Shown here one piece after another: positions 1-5,446 of a stretch of DNA of 5,446 nucleotides. How positions within the stretch are numbered: the stretch's first letter is position 1; each line of letters opens with the position of its first letter. Source of the stretch: RGIG5612 sp964579345 (GTDB lineage: Bacteria > Bacillota > Clostridia > Lachnospirales > Lachnospiraceae); the NCBI GenBank assembly GCA_964579345.1, contig CAZOHB010000176.1, positions 1 through 5,446 of the forward strand. The letters are read 5' to 3'. The notes under the pieces were generated by a model. The model was not told the DNA's origin. It worked only from the letters and a program-made list of their open reading frames with translations, and did no database searches. Made by a program: the position numbers and the translations under genes.

Positions 1-41
1 TTCTTTTGCGGGCGGAACTTTTACAGAAAAGCAACTCCTCC

Positions 42-95
42 GGACAATATATCCTTATATATGAAAAACCGATAATAAGGATATGCAGCATGTCC
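42..95. repeat. Dyad / hairpin in repeat copy A
   Basis: ATATCCTTAT (49-58) is the exact inverse of ATAAGGATAT (75-84), separated by 16 bases. An outer pair, GGACA (42-46) with TGTCC (91-95), could extend it. No T-run follows on either strand, so it is not an intrinsic terminator. It could be an operator or an RNA structure. Confidence 0.55.
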
Positions 96-99
96 TCAA
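72..99 (-). promoter_or_regulatory. Candidate promoter inside repeat copy A
   Basis: Identical to 4166-4193: TTGAGG (94-99), 16 bases, TATTAT (72-77). If real, it would drive a gene beyond the left edge of the window, as copy B would drive the complete gene. Confidence 0.3.
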
Positions 100-142
100 T
101 TTCGAGGGGCGTTGTTTGGGGGTATGCACGAGAAGTTGCAAG

Positions 143-179
143 AAAAAACCGCCCCGGCAGCGGTAAAACTGCGGGGCGG
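143..179 (-). terminator. Rho-independent terminator of the complete gene
   Basis: On the minus strand CCGCCCC-GCAG pairs with CTGC-GGGGCGG: an 11-bp stem with one unpaired G, and an 8-base loop. Six T follow on the minus strand (A at 143-148). It begins 17 bases after the stop codon. No T-run follows on the plus strand, so it works in one direction. Confidence 0.9.
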
Positions 180-196
180 ATTTGAATGGCTTTCCT

Positions 197-3100
197 CTAC
201 TTCACTTTAATCTTAAATGTCACGGTCTTCCAGGAGGACGCGTTATAATTTGCATTGCCCGCGGCTCGGACTTTGACCTTGATCTTGTAGGTTCCTTTCT
301 TCAGGCCTTTCTTGATCGTTACCTTTCCGGTCTTTTTATTGATCGTGATCTTCTTGTTTCCAGACGACTTCTTATAGGACAGTGTGCCCTGCCCTTTTTT
401 CGTGAAGGTGATCACTTTAGAAACCTTCAGCGTCTGGGTCTTTTTCTTCAGCTTGCTGTATTTGACCGTCGCCGTCTTTGCCTTGATCTTCAGCGGATTG
501 GCCGCTTTTTTGATCGTAAAGGTTTCTGTCAAAGATCCGTAGTAATTTCCGCAGCCTGTGATCGTAACAGATGCTGTGCCTGCATTCTTGTTGTTCTGAT
601 ACTCCGCCGTATAATCCGTACCAACGGTCAGCGTCTTCCCTTCCATCGTTACGGTCAGCTCCGGCTCGATCGCCTTACCGGTATAAGTCTTCGCTGGGAT
701 CGTGTCGATCGCTGCTGCAGCAATATCCGCTTTCGGCTGCACGCCAACCGGATATTTGTAGCGGAGACAGATTTCAGTAACTGACTGTGATGTGATCTCA
801 AATTGATCCTTTGAACCATTCACAAAAACTTCAACGCCGTCCGCCCATTTATAACCGCTCCTCAGATCGATCTCCAGACGGTACGCATACTGATATTTTC
901 CCCGTTCGACAATGCCGGACTCGAAATTCCGGAAATATCCATCCTCTTCGTCCATATATTCAAAGTTATTCCAGTAGATGCTTGGCGAAGGATAAACACC
1001 ATCAATCTCCTGATCTCCTCCAAATGCCTTGATTGTCAGACCCGGCGAATTGTACGATCTTATGCCGCTGATCATTTCAGGAAGTGTCACTTCGACCCGC
1101 GAGATCTCCGGTATCGGCTGATAGTCATAATAGACATACTGATCTGTCGGCGGCTCGACCACCCACACAGACCATCCGAAGTAACTCGCAATCAGAGCTG
1201 CCTGAATCTTATATTTACCGTAAGGCAGGGAGAAGTCCACAAATCTGGTACGCAGGTTCACAGAGCCGTCATCCGCTGCGCTGAAAGACTCTCTGTCGAG
1301 AACCTTTGTATTACTTTCATCCCATACACTGATCTGCGAATACATATAGTTGATTCCATCGATTTCCATTGATGCATTCGTAGGAAATCTCAGGGTATCT
1401 CCTGTAACTTCCGGAAGCGCGACACCACGCTCCATCACGCCATGTCCCGCAGCGGACTGAACCTCATCGCTCACCTCATAGCCAACAGCCGAAGCGCTTA
1501 TCGTGAAATAGTAATTTGCATCAGTGTAAAACATTCTCTGACGGAAGCCTCCCCACTCAGTCGATCCGTCGGTAATGATCCGATCCAGAGAATTTACATG
1601 ATACAGTGTGCCGTCTGAATTTTCTTCATAGAACTTGATGCTGTAGCGTACTCCATCCACGCCTGTGATCGGATCCCATTTTGCTGTGGTTCCGTCCCAG
1701 CGTACATTCGCCGGTGCTTGCAGTTTTCCGTGGTTTTCTCCGACCGGAATAAATGTATATCCTTTTTCCTGTGCAAAAACCTGCGCTGTCGAGCCGATCA
1801 GTCCTTTGATTGTCACGTTATTACAAGATTCCAAAATGTTGCTTTCCAGCTCACAATCCGGATTGTCGATCTGAACTGTAATCGGTTTATCGTATCTGTA
1901 TGCAAATGCATAATACTGAATCTTTTCAACGCTTTCCGGAACGATCACCTCAGTCAGGTTTTCGTTTTGCATCGACATGCCGCTGATTCCTTTGATCCCA
2001 TCCGGGATGGTGAAGGTCGATTCTGTCCTTCCATATGGATACTTAAAAAGACTCAGTCCGGACGGGGTTCCATTTTCGTCAAACAGTTTTTCATACAGAA
2101 TGCCGTCCATGCTCTCATAATATTTGTTTTCTGCAGCAACATAAATATTCAGAAGGCTCGCATCATCAATAAATCCACCGGAATTGACATGGTCAAGTGA
2201 TGCCGGGAGAGTGATCGCATCTGCCAAAAGATCGCTCCGCTGGTATGAGATATATTCCACTCCTTCCTCGATGATCAGGCTGCCGATCGTGCAGTAATCA
2301 AATGCATAATCCTCAACCGTCAGACCTTCTCCCCGCAGAGTCAGCTTATCCAGGGAGGTTTTGCTGAAGCATTGTCCAATAAGACGGGTAACGCCGTCAG
2401 GAATCGAATACTCCGTCTGTCCCGGCTTCTTCACGAATTTGTACATCGTTTCGCCATCTGCAGTAAAGAGGCTGCCGTCAACTGCTTTAAAATACTTGTT
2501 TCCCTCAGCTACCGTAAATCCGTCGCCTTCAAAGGAACAATACTCGAATGCTCTCCAGTCAATATCATTAACTGAAGCCGGAATGCTGATTGTTTGAAGA
2601 TCGTTATTTTCAAACACTGCAAAGTCAATTCCGGTGATTCCCTCCTGAACCACCACATGTTTGACTTTTGTGTTTTTGTAAAATGGTGACTGGCCCCAGC
2701 CGCTTACCCTTGCGATACCTGTCTTTAAGCCTTCGCCGTCATCTCCGGTCGGAATCAGCGTAACCGTGCCGGTCGCTTCATCAAAGGTATAATCAACCGT
2801 ATCGCACAAAGTTCCTGCTGCCGGTATTATTTTCTGGAAAATCGCATAATAATCGGCATCATCGGTTACCGTAATATCAAGTGTTGGCGCAGTTCCGACG
2901 ATTTCCCCCTCTTCGCGTTCCTTTCTCCATTCCAGAAACTCACTGCCCTCATCCGGCTTTGCATATAACGTGATCGCCTTTCCTTCCGGATAATATCTGT
3001 AGCAGCTGCTGTCATAATTAATGTCATCAAAGCTTACCATATCATTCGCGGAATTATTATTCCGGTTGTAGGTGTAAGCATAGATTTCCTTTGGCTCATC

Positions 3101-3895
3101 CACCGTGTATTTGATATACGCGATGATGCGATCGGAAGATTGCTCGGAAATAGAAGCTCTTGTGCCATTAATATTTACATAGGCAACCGAAAGATCCTGA
3201 TACGGTGCGGTCTCCTCTGTGGAGTCAATCCGAACGATCAGATAAAAATCCCCGGCTGGAAACGTTTGCGTCGGGTCAACGACCGGATTCCATTCGTTAT
3301 ATCCCCAGCCGGAAGCTTCTGTATTAATGATAATATCTCCGAATGGTTCAACGCCCTCCAATGTAAATGTCGGGGTTCCAATCGCTTCTCCGTATTCCGG
3401 CTCATTCCAGGTACCTGAAAGATTGATTTCGCATACGGTTTTATTGCTTGCATACCAGGAGATGCCATTGGCTACAGCATATTCCTGCGGGCCCCCGGTC
3501 TCATTGCAGATAAAATACATCTGATCCCCGTTATTTCCAAAGGCCCCGTCTTCGACGGTTCCTGTTCCGTCCGGGAAAAGCACCCTGCGAAGCGGCCGGT
3601 TTGCAAATGCTCCTGCTCCGATCGTAGAAACAAAGTAATTGATTCCCGTAAGCGCGTTGGTTGCAGAATCCGGGATGACCAGATCCACCGCTTCACTGAC
3701 AATCCCAATCGATTCGATCAGCTTGACATATTTTCCGCCGCCGCCCTCTTCGATGACTTCAAACTTGTAATCGCCATCAATAAACGTATCTCCGACAGCC
3801 GCATATGTACGGAAACTGCCAACCATCGGAAGCATGGAAAGAGCTACCACAACCGTCAGGATCATTGCCGACAGTTTCTTCATTGCCTGTTTCAT
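197..3895 (-). CDS. Secreted BspA-like leucine-rich-repeat surface protein with Ig-like and lysine-rich C-terminal modules
   Basis: This 1232-residue protein starts at the ATG at 3895, chosen because AGGAGG lies 9 bases upstream; Met5 would be too far from it. Residues 1-32 form a signal peptide: basic MKQAMKK, a hydrophobic core, then a likely cut after TYA. Next, in order: a first LRR_5-like block (about 35-152), a beta-rich linker, an InlB B-repeat-like unit (about 300-354, with YYPEGKAITLYAKP, FLEW and YYAIF), and a second, longer LRR_5/BspA block (about 360-718). The LRR blocks show phrases such as IPASVNDIDWRAF and VPESVEKIQYYAF. Two fibronectin-III-like segments follow (about 723-918), then a beta domain (about 929-1052), an Ig-like domain (about 1058-1130) and a lysine-rich tail (1131-1232). 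No LPXTG, SLH or transmembrane anchor is visible. BspA-family proteins are known surface adhesins; adhesion is an inference here and the ligand is unknown. The stop is TAG, followed closely by a terminator. Confidence 0.9.
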   Translation of the reverse strand: MKQAMKKLSAMILTVVVALSMLPMVGSFRTYAAVGDTFIDGDYKFEVIEEGGGGKYVKLIESIGIVSEAVDLVIPDSATNALTGINYFVSTIGAGAFANRPLRRVLFPDGTGTVEDGAFGNNGDQMYFICNETGGPQEYAVANGISWYASNKTVCEINLSGTWNEPEYGEAIGTPTFTLEGVEPFGDIIINTEASGWGYNEWNPVVDPTQTFPAGDFYLIVRIDSTEETAPYQDLSVAYVNINGTRASISEQSSDRIIAYIKYTVDEPKEIYAYTYNRNNNSANDMVSFDDINYDSSCYRYYPEGKAITLYAKPDEGSEFLEWRKEREEGEIVGTAPTLDITVTDDADYYAIFQKIIPAAGTLCDTVDYTFDEATGTVTLIPTGDDGEGLKTGIARVSGWGQSPFYKNTKVKHVVVQEGITGIDFAVFENNDLQTISIPASVNDIDWRAFEYCSFEGDGFTVAEGNKYFKAVDGSLFTADGETMYKFVKKPGQTEYSIPDGVTRLIGQCFSKTSLDKLTLRGEGLTVEDYAFDYCTIGSLIIEEGVEYISYQRSDLLADAITLPASLDHVNSGGFIDDASLLNIYVAAENKYYESMDGILYEKLFDENGTPSGLSLFKYPYGRTESTFTIPDGIKGISGMSMQNENLTEVIVPESVEKIQYYAFAYRYDKPITVQIDNPDCELESNILESCNNVTIKGLIGSTAQVFAQEKGYTFIPVGENHGKLQAPANVRWDGTTAKWDPITGVDGVRYSIKFYEENSDGTLYHVNSLDRIITDGSTEWGGFRQRMFYTDANYYFTISASAVGYEVSDEVQSAAGHGVMERGVALPEVTGDTLRFPTNASMEIDGINYMYSQISVWDESNTKVLDRESFSAADDGSVNLRTRFVDFSLPYGKYKIQAALIASYFGWSVWVVEPPTDQYVYYDYQPIPEISRVEVTLPEMISGIRSYNSPGLTIKAFGGDQEIDGVYPSPSIYWNNFEYMDEEDGYFRNFESGIVERGKYQYAYRLEIDLRSGYKWADGVEVFVNGSKDQFEITSQSVTEICLRYKYPVGVQPKADIAAAAIDTIPAKTYTGKAIEPELTVTMEGKTLTVGTDYTAEYQNNKNAGTASVTITGCGNYYGSLTETFTIKKAANPLKIKAKTATVKYSKLKKKTQTLKVSKVITFTKKGQGTLSYKKSSGNKKITINKKTGKVTIKKGLKKGTYKIKVKVRAAGNANYNASSWKTVTFKIKVK
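200..505 (-). other. Lysine-rich C-terminal module of the complete gene
   Basis: Codes for residues 1131-1232, from AANPLKIKAK to the final FKIKVK. I count 30 Lys and 1 Arg with no Asp or Glu in 102 residues, in alternating beta-strand-like runs such as KIKVKV and GKVTIKKGLKKGTYKI. Similar basic tails end many extracellular proteins of gut Clostridia. Binding to anionic wall polymers is a reasonable guess, not shown. Confidence 0.75.
506..724 (-). other. Ig-like domain before the lysine-rich tail (complete gene)
   Basis: Residues about 1058-1130. The hallmark phrases are KTYTGKAIEPELTV, LTVGTDYTAEYQNN, NAGTASVTITGCGNYYG and ETFTI, the pattern of a repeated bacterial Ig-like beta-sandwich frequent in clostridial surface proteins. 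The partial gene carries a divergent relative at the same place (4600-4827). Role: probably a spacer between ectodomain and tail. Confidence 0.65.
1742..2818 (-). other. Main BspA-type leucine-rich repeat block
   Basis: Residues about 360-718. It opens with GTLCDTVDYTFDEATGTVTL, resembling the lead-in strand pair that often precedes LRR_5 arrays. Irregular repeats of roughly 23 residues follow, with I-P-x-S/G-V cores (IPASVNDI, IPDGVTRLIG, LPASLDHV, IPDGIKGISG, VPESVEKI). Two inserts with the pattern N-K-Y-(F/Y)-x(3)-D-G-x-L-(F/Y), at residues 466-477 and 590-601, are typical companions of this repeat type. It ends with AQVFAQEKGYTFIPV. Confidence 0.75.
3440..3793 (-). other. N-terminal short LRR block
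   Basis: Residues about 35-152, directly after the signal peptide. It shows LVIPDSATN, VSTIGAGAFANRPLRRVLFP and TVEDGAFGNN, followed by the usual LRR_5 closing phrase PQEYAVANGISWYA. It is separate from the main LRR block and divided from it by about 200 residues of other beta-rich sequence. Confidence 0.6.
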
Positions 3896-3904
3896 TTCGC
3901 ATCT

Positions 3905-3910
3905 CCTCCT
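3905..3910 (-). promoter_or_regulatory. Ribosome binding site of the complete gene
   Basis: AGGAGG on the minus strand, 9 bases before the ATG at 3895. It decides for Met1 over Met5 (ATG at 3883). An overlapping ATG at 3902 is in another frame and too close to the site. Confidence 0.85.
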
Positions 3911-4037
3911 TTCACTTTGCTATGCAGATGAACGCTTAGTATCGCGAGTACCACGCATGCTTTATACTACGATTCCGTAAAAAACTGCTTTTACCTGAAT
4001 TGATACAAAAAAATATGTGATAAACGAATATACTTGC

Positions 4038-4066
4038 TATAAACAGTTTAGCACATTAAATCTCAA
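4038..4066 (-). promoter_or_regulatory. Weak candidate promoter for the complete gene
   Basis: On the minus strand TTGAGA (4061-4066), a 17-base spacer, then TTTATA (4038-4043). The -10 match is poor; TATATT at 4027-4032 is a better box but lacks a -35 at proper distance. Either choice gives an AT-rich leader of about 130 bases. It lies outside the repeat, so it would be private to this gene. Confidence 0.3.
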
Positions 4067-4135
4067 TAGTGTATTGGATGTTCGTCATTAATGTTTCTTT
4101 TGCGGGCGGAACTTTTACAGAAAAGCAACTCCTCC

Positions 4136-4189
4136 GGACAATATATCCTTATATATGAAAAACCGATAATAAGGATATGCAGCATGTCC
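4136..4189. repeat. Dyad / hairpin in repeat copy B
   Basis: Exact copy of the structure at 42-95: arms at 4143-4152 and 4169-4178, outer pair 4136-4140 with 4185-4189. The inner right arm overlaps the candidate -10 box at 4166-4171. Confidence 0.55.
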
Positions 4190-4193
4190 TCAA
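4166..4193 (-). promoter_or_regulatory. Candidate promoter inside repeat copy B
   Basis: On the minus strand TTGAGG (4188-4193), a 16-base spacer, then TATTAT (4166-4171, five of six to the -10 consensus). It sits after the upstream gene's terminator and points at the complete gene, giving a leader of about 260 bases. The -10 box overlaps one arm of a dyad (4143-4178). Confidence 0.35.
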
Positions 4194-4236
4194 TTTCGAG
4201 GGGCGTTGTTTGGGGGTATGCACGAGAAGTTGCAAG

Positions 4237-4273
4237 AAAAAACCGCCCCGGCAGCGGTAAAACTGCGGGGCGG
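4237..4273 (-). terminator. Rho-independent terminator of the partial gene
   Basis: Exact copy of the hairpin and T-run at 143-179, again 17 bases after the TAG stop. Its strength suggests the two genes are mainly transcribed as separate units and not as one operon. Confidence 0.9.
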
Positions 4274-4290
4274 ATTTGAATGGCTTTCCT

Positions 4291-5446
4291 CTACTTCACT
4301 TTAATCTTAAATGTCACGGTCTTCCAGGAGGACGCGTTATAATTTGCATTGCCCGCGGCCCTGACTTTGACCTTGATCTTGTAGGTTCCTTTCTTCAGGC
4401 CTTTCTTGACCGTTACCTTGCCGGTCTTGCTGTTGATCGTGATCTTCTTGTTGCCAGACGACTTCTTATAGGACAGTGTGCCCTGGCCCTTCTTCGTGAA
4501 GGTGATCACTTTAGAAACCTTCAGCGTCTGAGCCTTTTTCTTCAGCTTGCTGTATTTGACGGTCGCCGTCTTTGCCTTGATCTTCAGCGGATTGGCCGCT
4601 TTTGCAATCTTATAGGTTACAGATGCCGAACCGCTGCATAAACCTGTTCCGTTTATCGTCACAGTATAAACTCCGGCATTCTTCGAAGAAGCATTTGACC
4701 ATTTGGCAGTATAATCCAGTCCCTCCTTGAGTGTAAGACCATTGATGGTCAGAACAGCCGGTTTCTGAACCGTCCCATTATAAGTAAACGAAGCTTTTGA
4801 CAGTTTCACATCTGCGCCGCTCAGATCCATGCCGCCCGCTTTCAGCAGCTCAATCCGGCTCTCAAGTTCTTCGATCTCACGTGCATTTACCAGTGTTTTT
4901 GCAGGATCGGTCAGTGCATCATATTTCGCCCGCACTTCGTTGACAGCCGCTTCATTATCCACGGTGATTTCCTCAACCATTGGAATCTCACTGATCATTT
5001 CCGTTACTTCAGCAGCTTTCAGCTGGTCTTCCACAGTGATTCTGGTGTCTGCGTTCGGCTTTGTTACGCTGGAAAGCGCATATCCGTAAACCGGAATATC
5101 TTCAGCAACGCCATTGACATAATGCTTCATACCGGAAGGCCATCTCGCCATCTTGAATGAGAAGTTATAATCATCACCCCTCATTTCTGCCGGCATATCC
5201 TTCACTTTCAAACCATTGATCTCACAGGAGATTCCCTGTTCTTTGGTTTGTGTCGTTGTCGTGCTTTCACCGGTCATATACTGCAGCGAAGTCGTAAGTC
5301 CTACATAAAGAGATGCTGCTCCGACATTCGGTCCCATCGCGATCGTCGCGTCATATGTGGATCCATGCGACATGCTCTCTGTTACTCCGACCGAATTGCT
5401 CGATGTCTTGCCCCAGGATACAGATTCGGAATTGTGTCCGAGCTTC
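4291..5446 (-). CDS. C-terminal part of a large secreted modular protein (5' end outside window)
   Basis: The frame is open without a stop to the right edge; the last complete codon is 5443-5445, giving 384 residues plus TAG. An internal ATG at 5373 has no convincing RBS, and 24 in-frame residues precede it, so the true start lies beyond the window. Visible parts, numbered from the first complete codon: a Ser/Thr-rich, strand-like region (1-78); a segment with YNFSFKMARW and IPVYGYALSSVTKPN (about 92-131); a helical domain (about 138-203, with AVNEVRAKYDAL and LESRIELL) of the kind often seen in clostridial surface proteins; an Ig-like domain (about 207-282, with YNGTVQKP and GLDYTAKW); and the lysine-rich tail (283-384). 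The tail differs from that of the neighbouring gene at three residues only. I do not recognise the family of the N-terminal part. A secreted or cell-surface role is inferred from the shared modules; the signal peptide is not in view. Confidence 0.85.
   Translation of the reverse strand, partial: KLGHNSESVSWGKTSSNSVGVTESMSHGSTYDATIAMGPNVGAASLYVGLTTSLQYMTGESTTTTQTKEQGISCEINGLKVKDMPAEMRGDDYNFSFKMARWPSGMKHYVNGVAEDIPVYGYALSSVTKPNADTRITVEDQLKAAEVTEMISEIPMVEEITVDNEAAVNEVRAKYDALTDPAKTLVNAREIEELESRIELLKAGGMDLSGADVKLSKASFTYNGTVQKPAVLTINGLTLKEGLDYTAKWSNASSKNAGVYTVTINGTGLCSGSASVTYKIAKAANPLKIKAKTATVKYSKLKKKAQTLKVSKVITFTKKGQGTLSYKKSSGNKKITINSKTGKVTVKKGLKKGTYKIKVKVRAAGNANYNASSWKTVTFKIKVK
4294..4599 (-). other. 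Lysine-rich C-terminal module of the partial gene
   Basis: The same 102-residue module as at the end of the neighbouring gene. Three residues differ: Ala for Thr in LKKKAQ, Ser for Lys in INSKTG, and Val for Ile in KVTVKK. It too has no acidic residue. Most nucleotide differences between the two copies are silent, including CGA versus AGG for the same arginine, which points to selection on the protein. Confidence 0.75.
4600..4827 (-). other. Ig-like domain before the lysine-rich tail (partial gene)
   Basis: Residues about 207-282 of the visible protein, with FTYNGTVQKPAVLTING, LKEGLDYTAKW and KNAGVYTVTINGTGLCSG. It has the same fold pattern and position as residues 1058-1130 of the neighbour, but the DNA is not alignable by eye, in sharp contrast to the near-identical tail right after it. 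Confidence 0.6.
5212..5445 (-). other. Ser/Thr-rich, strand-like region of unknown function
   Basis: The first 78 visible residues of the partial gene; about 25 are Ser or Thr. Polar alternating stretches (SESVSWGKTSSNSVGVTES and TGESTTTTQTKEQG) flank a more apolar centre (IAMGPNVGAASLYVGL). The layout resembles the stem hairpins of aerolysin/ETX-MTX2-type proteins, but no family motif confirms this and the upstream part is missing. Confidence 0.35.

Larger units (their letters stand above)
1..509. repeat. Direct repeat copy A (gene 3' end, terminator and downstream DNA)
   Basis: Matches 4095-4603 base for base in register (offset 4094, no indels). Positions 1-265 are identical by eye; 14 mismatches fall between 266 and 509. 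It contains the last 102 codons of the 197-3895 gene, its stop, the terminator, and 142 bases beyond the terminator. Similarity stops abruptly at 509, at the junction between the Ig-like domain and the lysine-rich tail. The other end may continue past the left edge of the window. Confidence 0.95.
3896..4094. other. Unique intergenic leader between the repeat and the complete gene
   Basis: 199 bases with no gene on either strand; with the repeat-borne part (4095-4290) the whole gap is 395 bases. It is AT-rich from about 3961 to 4094 and holds the RBS, the weak promoter candidate and a small 6-bp hairpin (GTAAAA 3977-3982 with TTTTAC 3989-3994). I see no known riboswitch pattern. Confidence 0.6.
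4095..4603. repeat. Direct repeat copy B (gene 3' end, terminator and downstream DNA)
   Basis: Second copy of the 1-509 repeat, covering the same parts of the upstream gene. Its boundary at 4095 cannot be proved, because copy A runs into the window edge there. The other boundary, at 4603, is clear: beyond it the two genes encode only distantly similar Ig-like domains and the DNA no longer aligns. Confidence 0.95.

Noticed and set aside
1..142. Insertion sequence or REP-type mobile element as the cause of the repeat
   Set aside because: No transposase, no terminal inverted repeats and no target duplication are visible. The repeat starts inside a coding module and includes a gene's own terminator, which fits segmental duplication or conversion better.
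182..784. 200-codon plus-strand open frame, with a related 121-codon frame at 4276-4641
   Set aside because: Both lie antisense to the repeated lysine-rich 3' ends. They look conserved only because the repeat is, and each start codon lies at the edge of the terminator with no RBS. The product (Arg/Leu/Phe-rich) is what reverse reading of Lys/Thr/Val codons gives.
1718..2200. 160-codon plus-strand open frame
   Set aside because: Antisense to the main LRR block, no ribosome binding site, no recognisable protein pattern; a shadow frame.
3926..3972. Leader hairpin TAGTAT / ATACTA as a regulatory RNA
   Set aside because: Only six base pairs across a loop of about 21 bases in AT-rich DNA; likely chance.
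4091..4279. Small plus-strand protein (62 codons) across the repeat boundary
   Set aside because: Runs through the terminator hairpin and non-coding repeat, has no RBS, and its composition is not protein-like.
5371..5373. ATG as the start of the partial gene
   Set aside because: The frame remains open for 24 codons upstream to the window edge, with the same Ser/Thr-rich composition continuing across it, and no good RBS precedes this ATG.

Overview
The window carries two large, tandem, minus-strand genes for secreted modular surface proteins. One is complete (197-3895, 1232 residues) and one has its 5' end cut off by the right edge (4291 to beyond 5446). The complete gene is a BspA-type leucine-rich-repeat protein. 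It has a Gram-positive style signal peptide, a strong AGGAGG ribosome binding site, and a C-terminal lysine-rich module of a kind common in extracellular proteins of gut Clostridia. Together with a clean intrinsic terminator and moderate GC, this suggests a host-associated Bacillota, probably a Lachnospiraceae-like or related Eubacteriales member. The taxonomic call is inference from protein style only.

Layout, read in the direction of transcription (right to left). The upstream gene enters at 5446 already open and contributes 384 C-terminal residues: a Ser/Thr-rich beta-type region, a Trp/Gly-containing segment, a short helical domain, an Ig-like domain and the lysine-rich module. It ends at 4291 and is followed by a rho-independent terminator (4237-4273). 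A 395-base intergenic region (3896-4290) follows, with a repeat-borne possible promoter and dyad, an AT-rich leader and an RBS. Then comes the 1232-residue gene, ending at 197 with its own copy of the terminator (143-179) and another 142 bases of downstream sequence to the window edge.

The main structural feature is a direct repeat of at least 509 bases: 1-509 and 4095-4603, offset exactly 4094, with no indels. It covers the last 102 codons of each gene, the stop, the terminator and about 142 bases beyond. The first 265 bases, including all the non-coding part, are identical by eye. All 14 mismatches lie in the coding part, and they change only three residues. The two proteins therefore share an almost identical basic tail (about 30 Lys/Arg, no Asp/Glu in 102 residues) attached to unrelated ectodomains. 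The arrangement looks like a tandem surface-protein family whose 3' ends are being homogenised. Recombination between the repeats would remove or duplicate one complete gene unit of 4094 bp.

No RNA gene, CRISPR array, transposase or plus-strand gene is supported. The plus-strand open frames are shadows of the two minus-strand genes.
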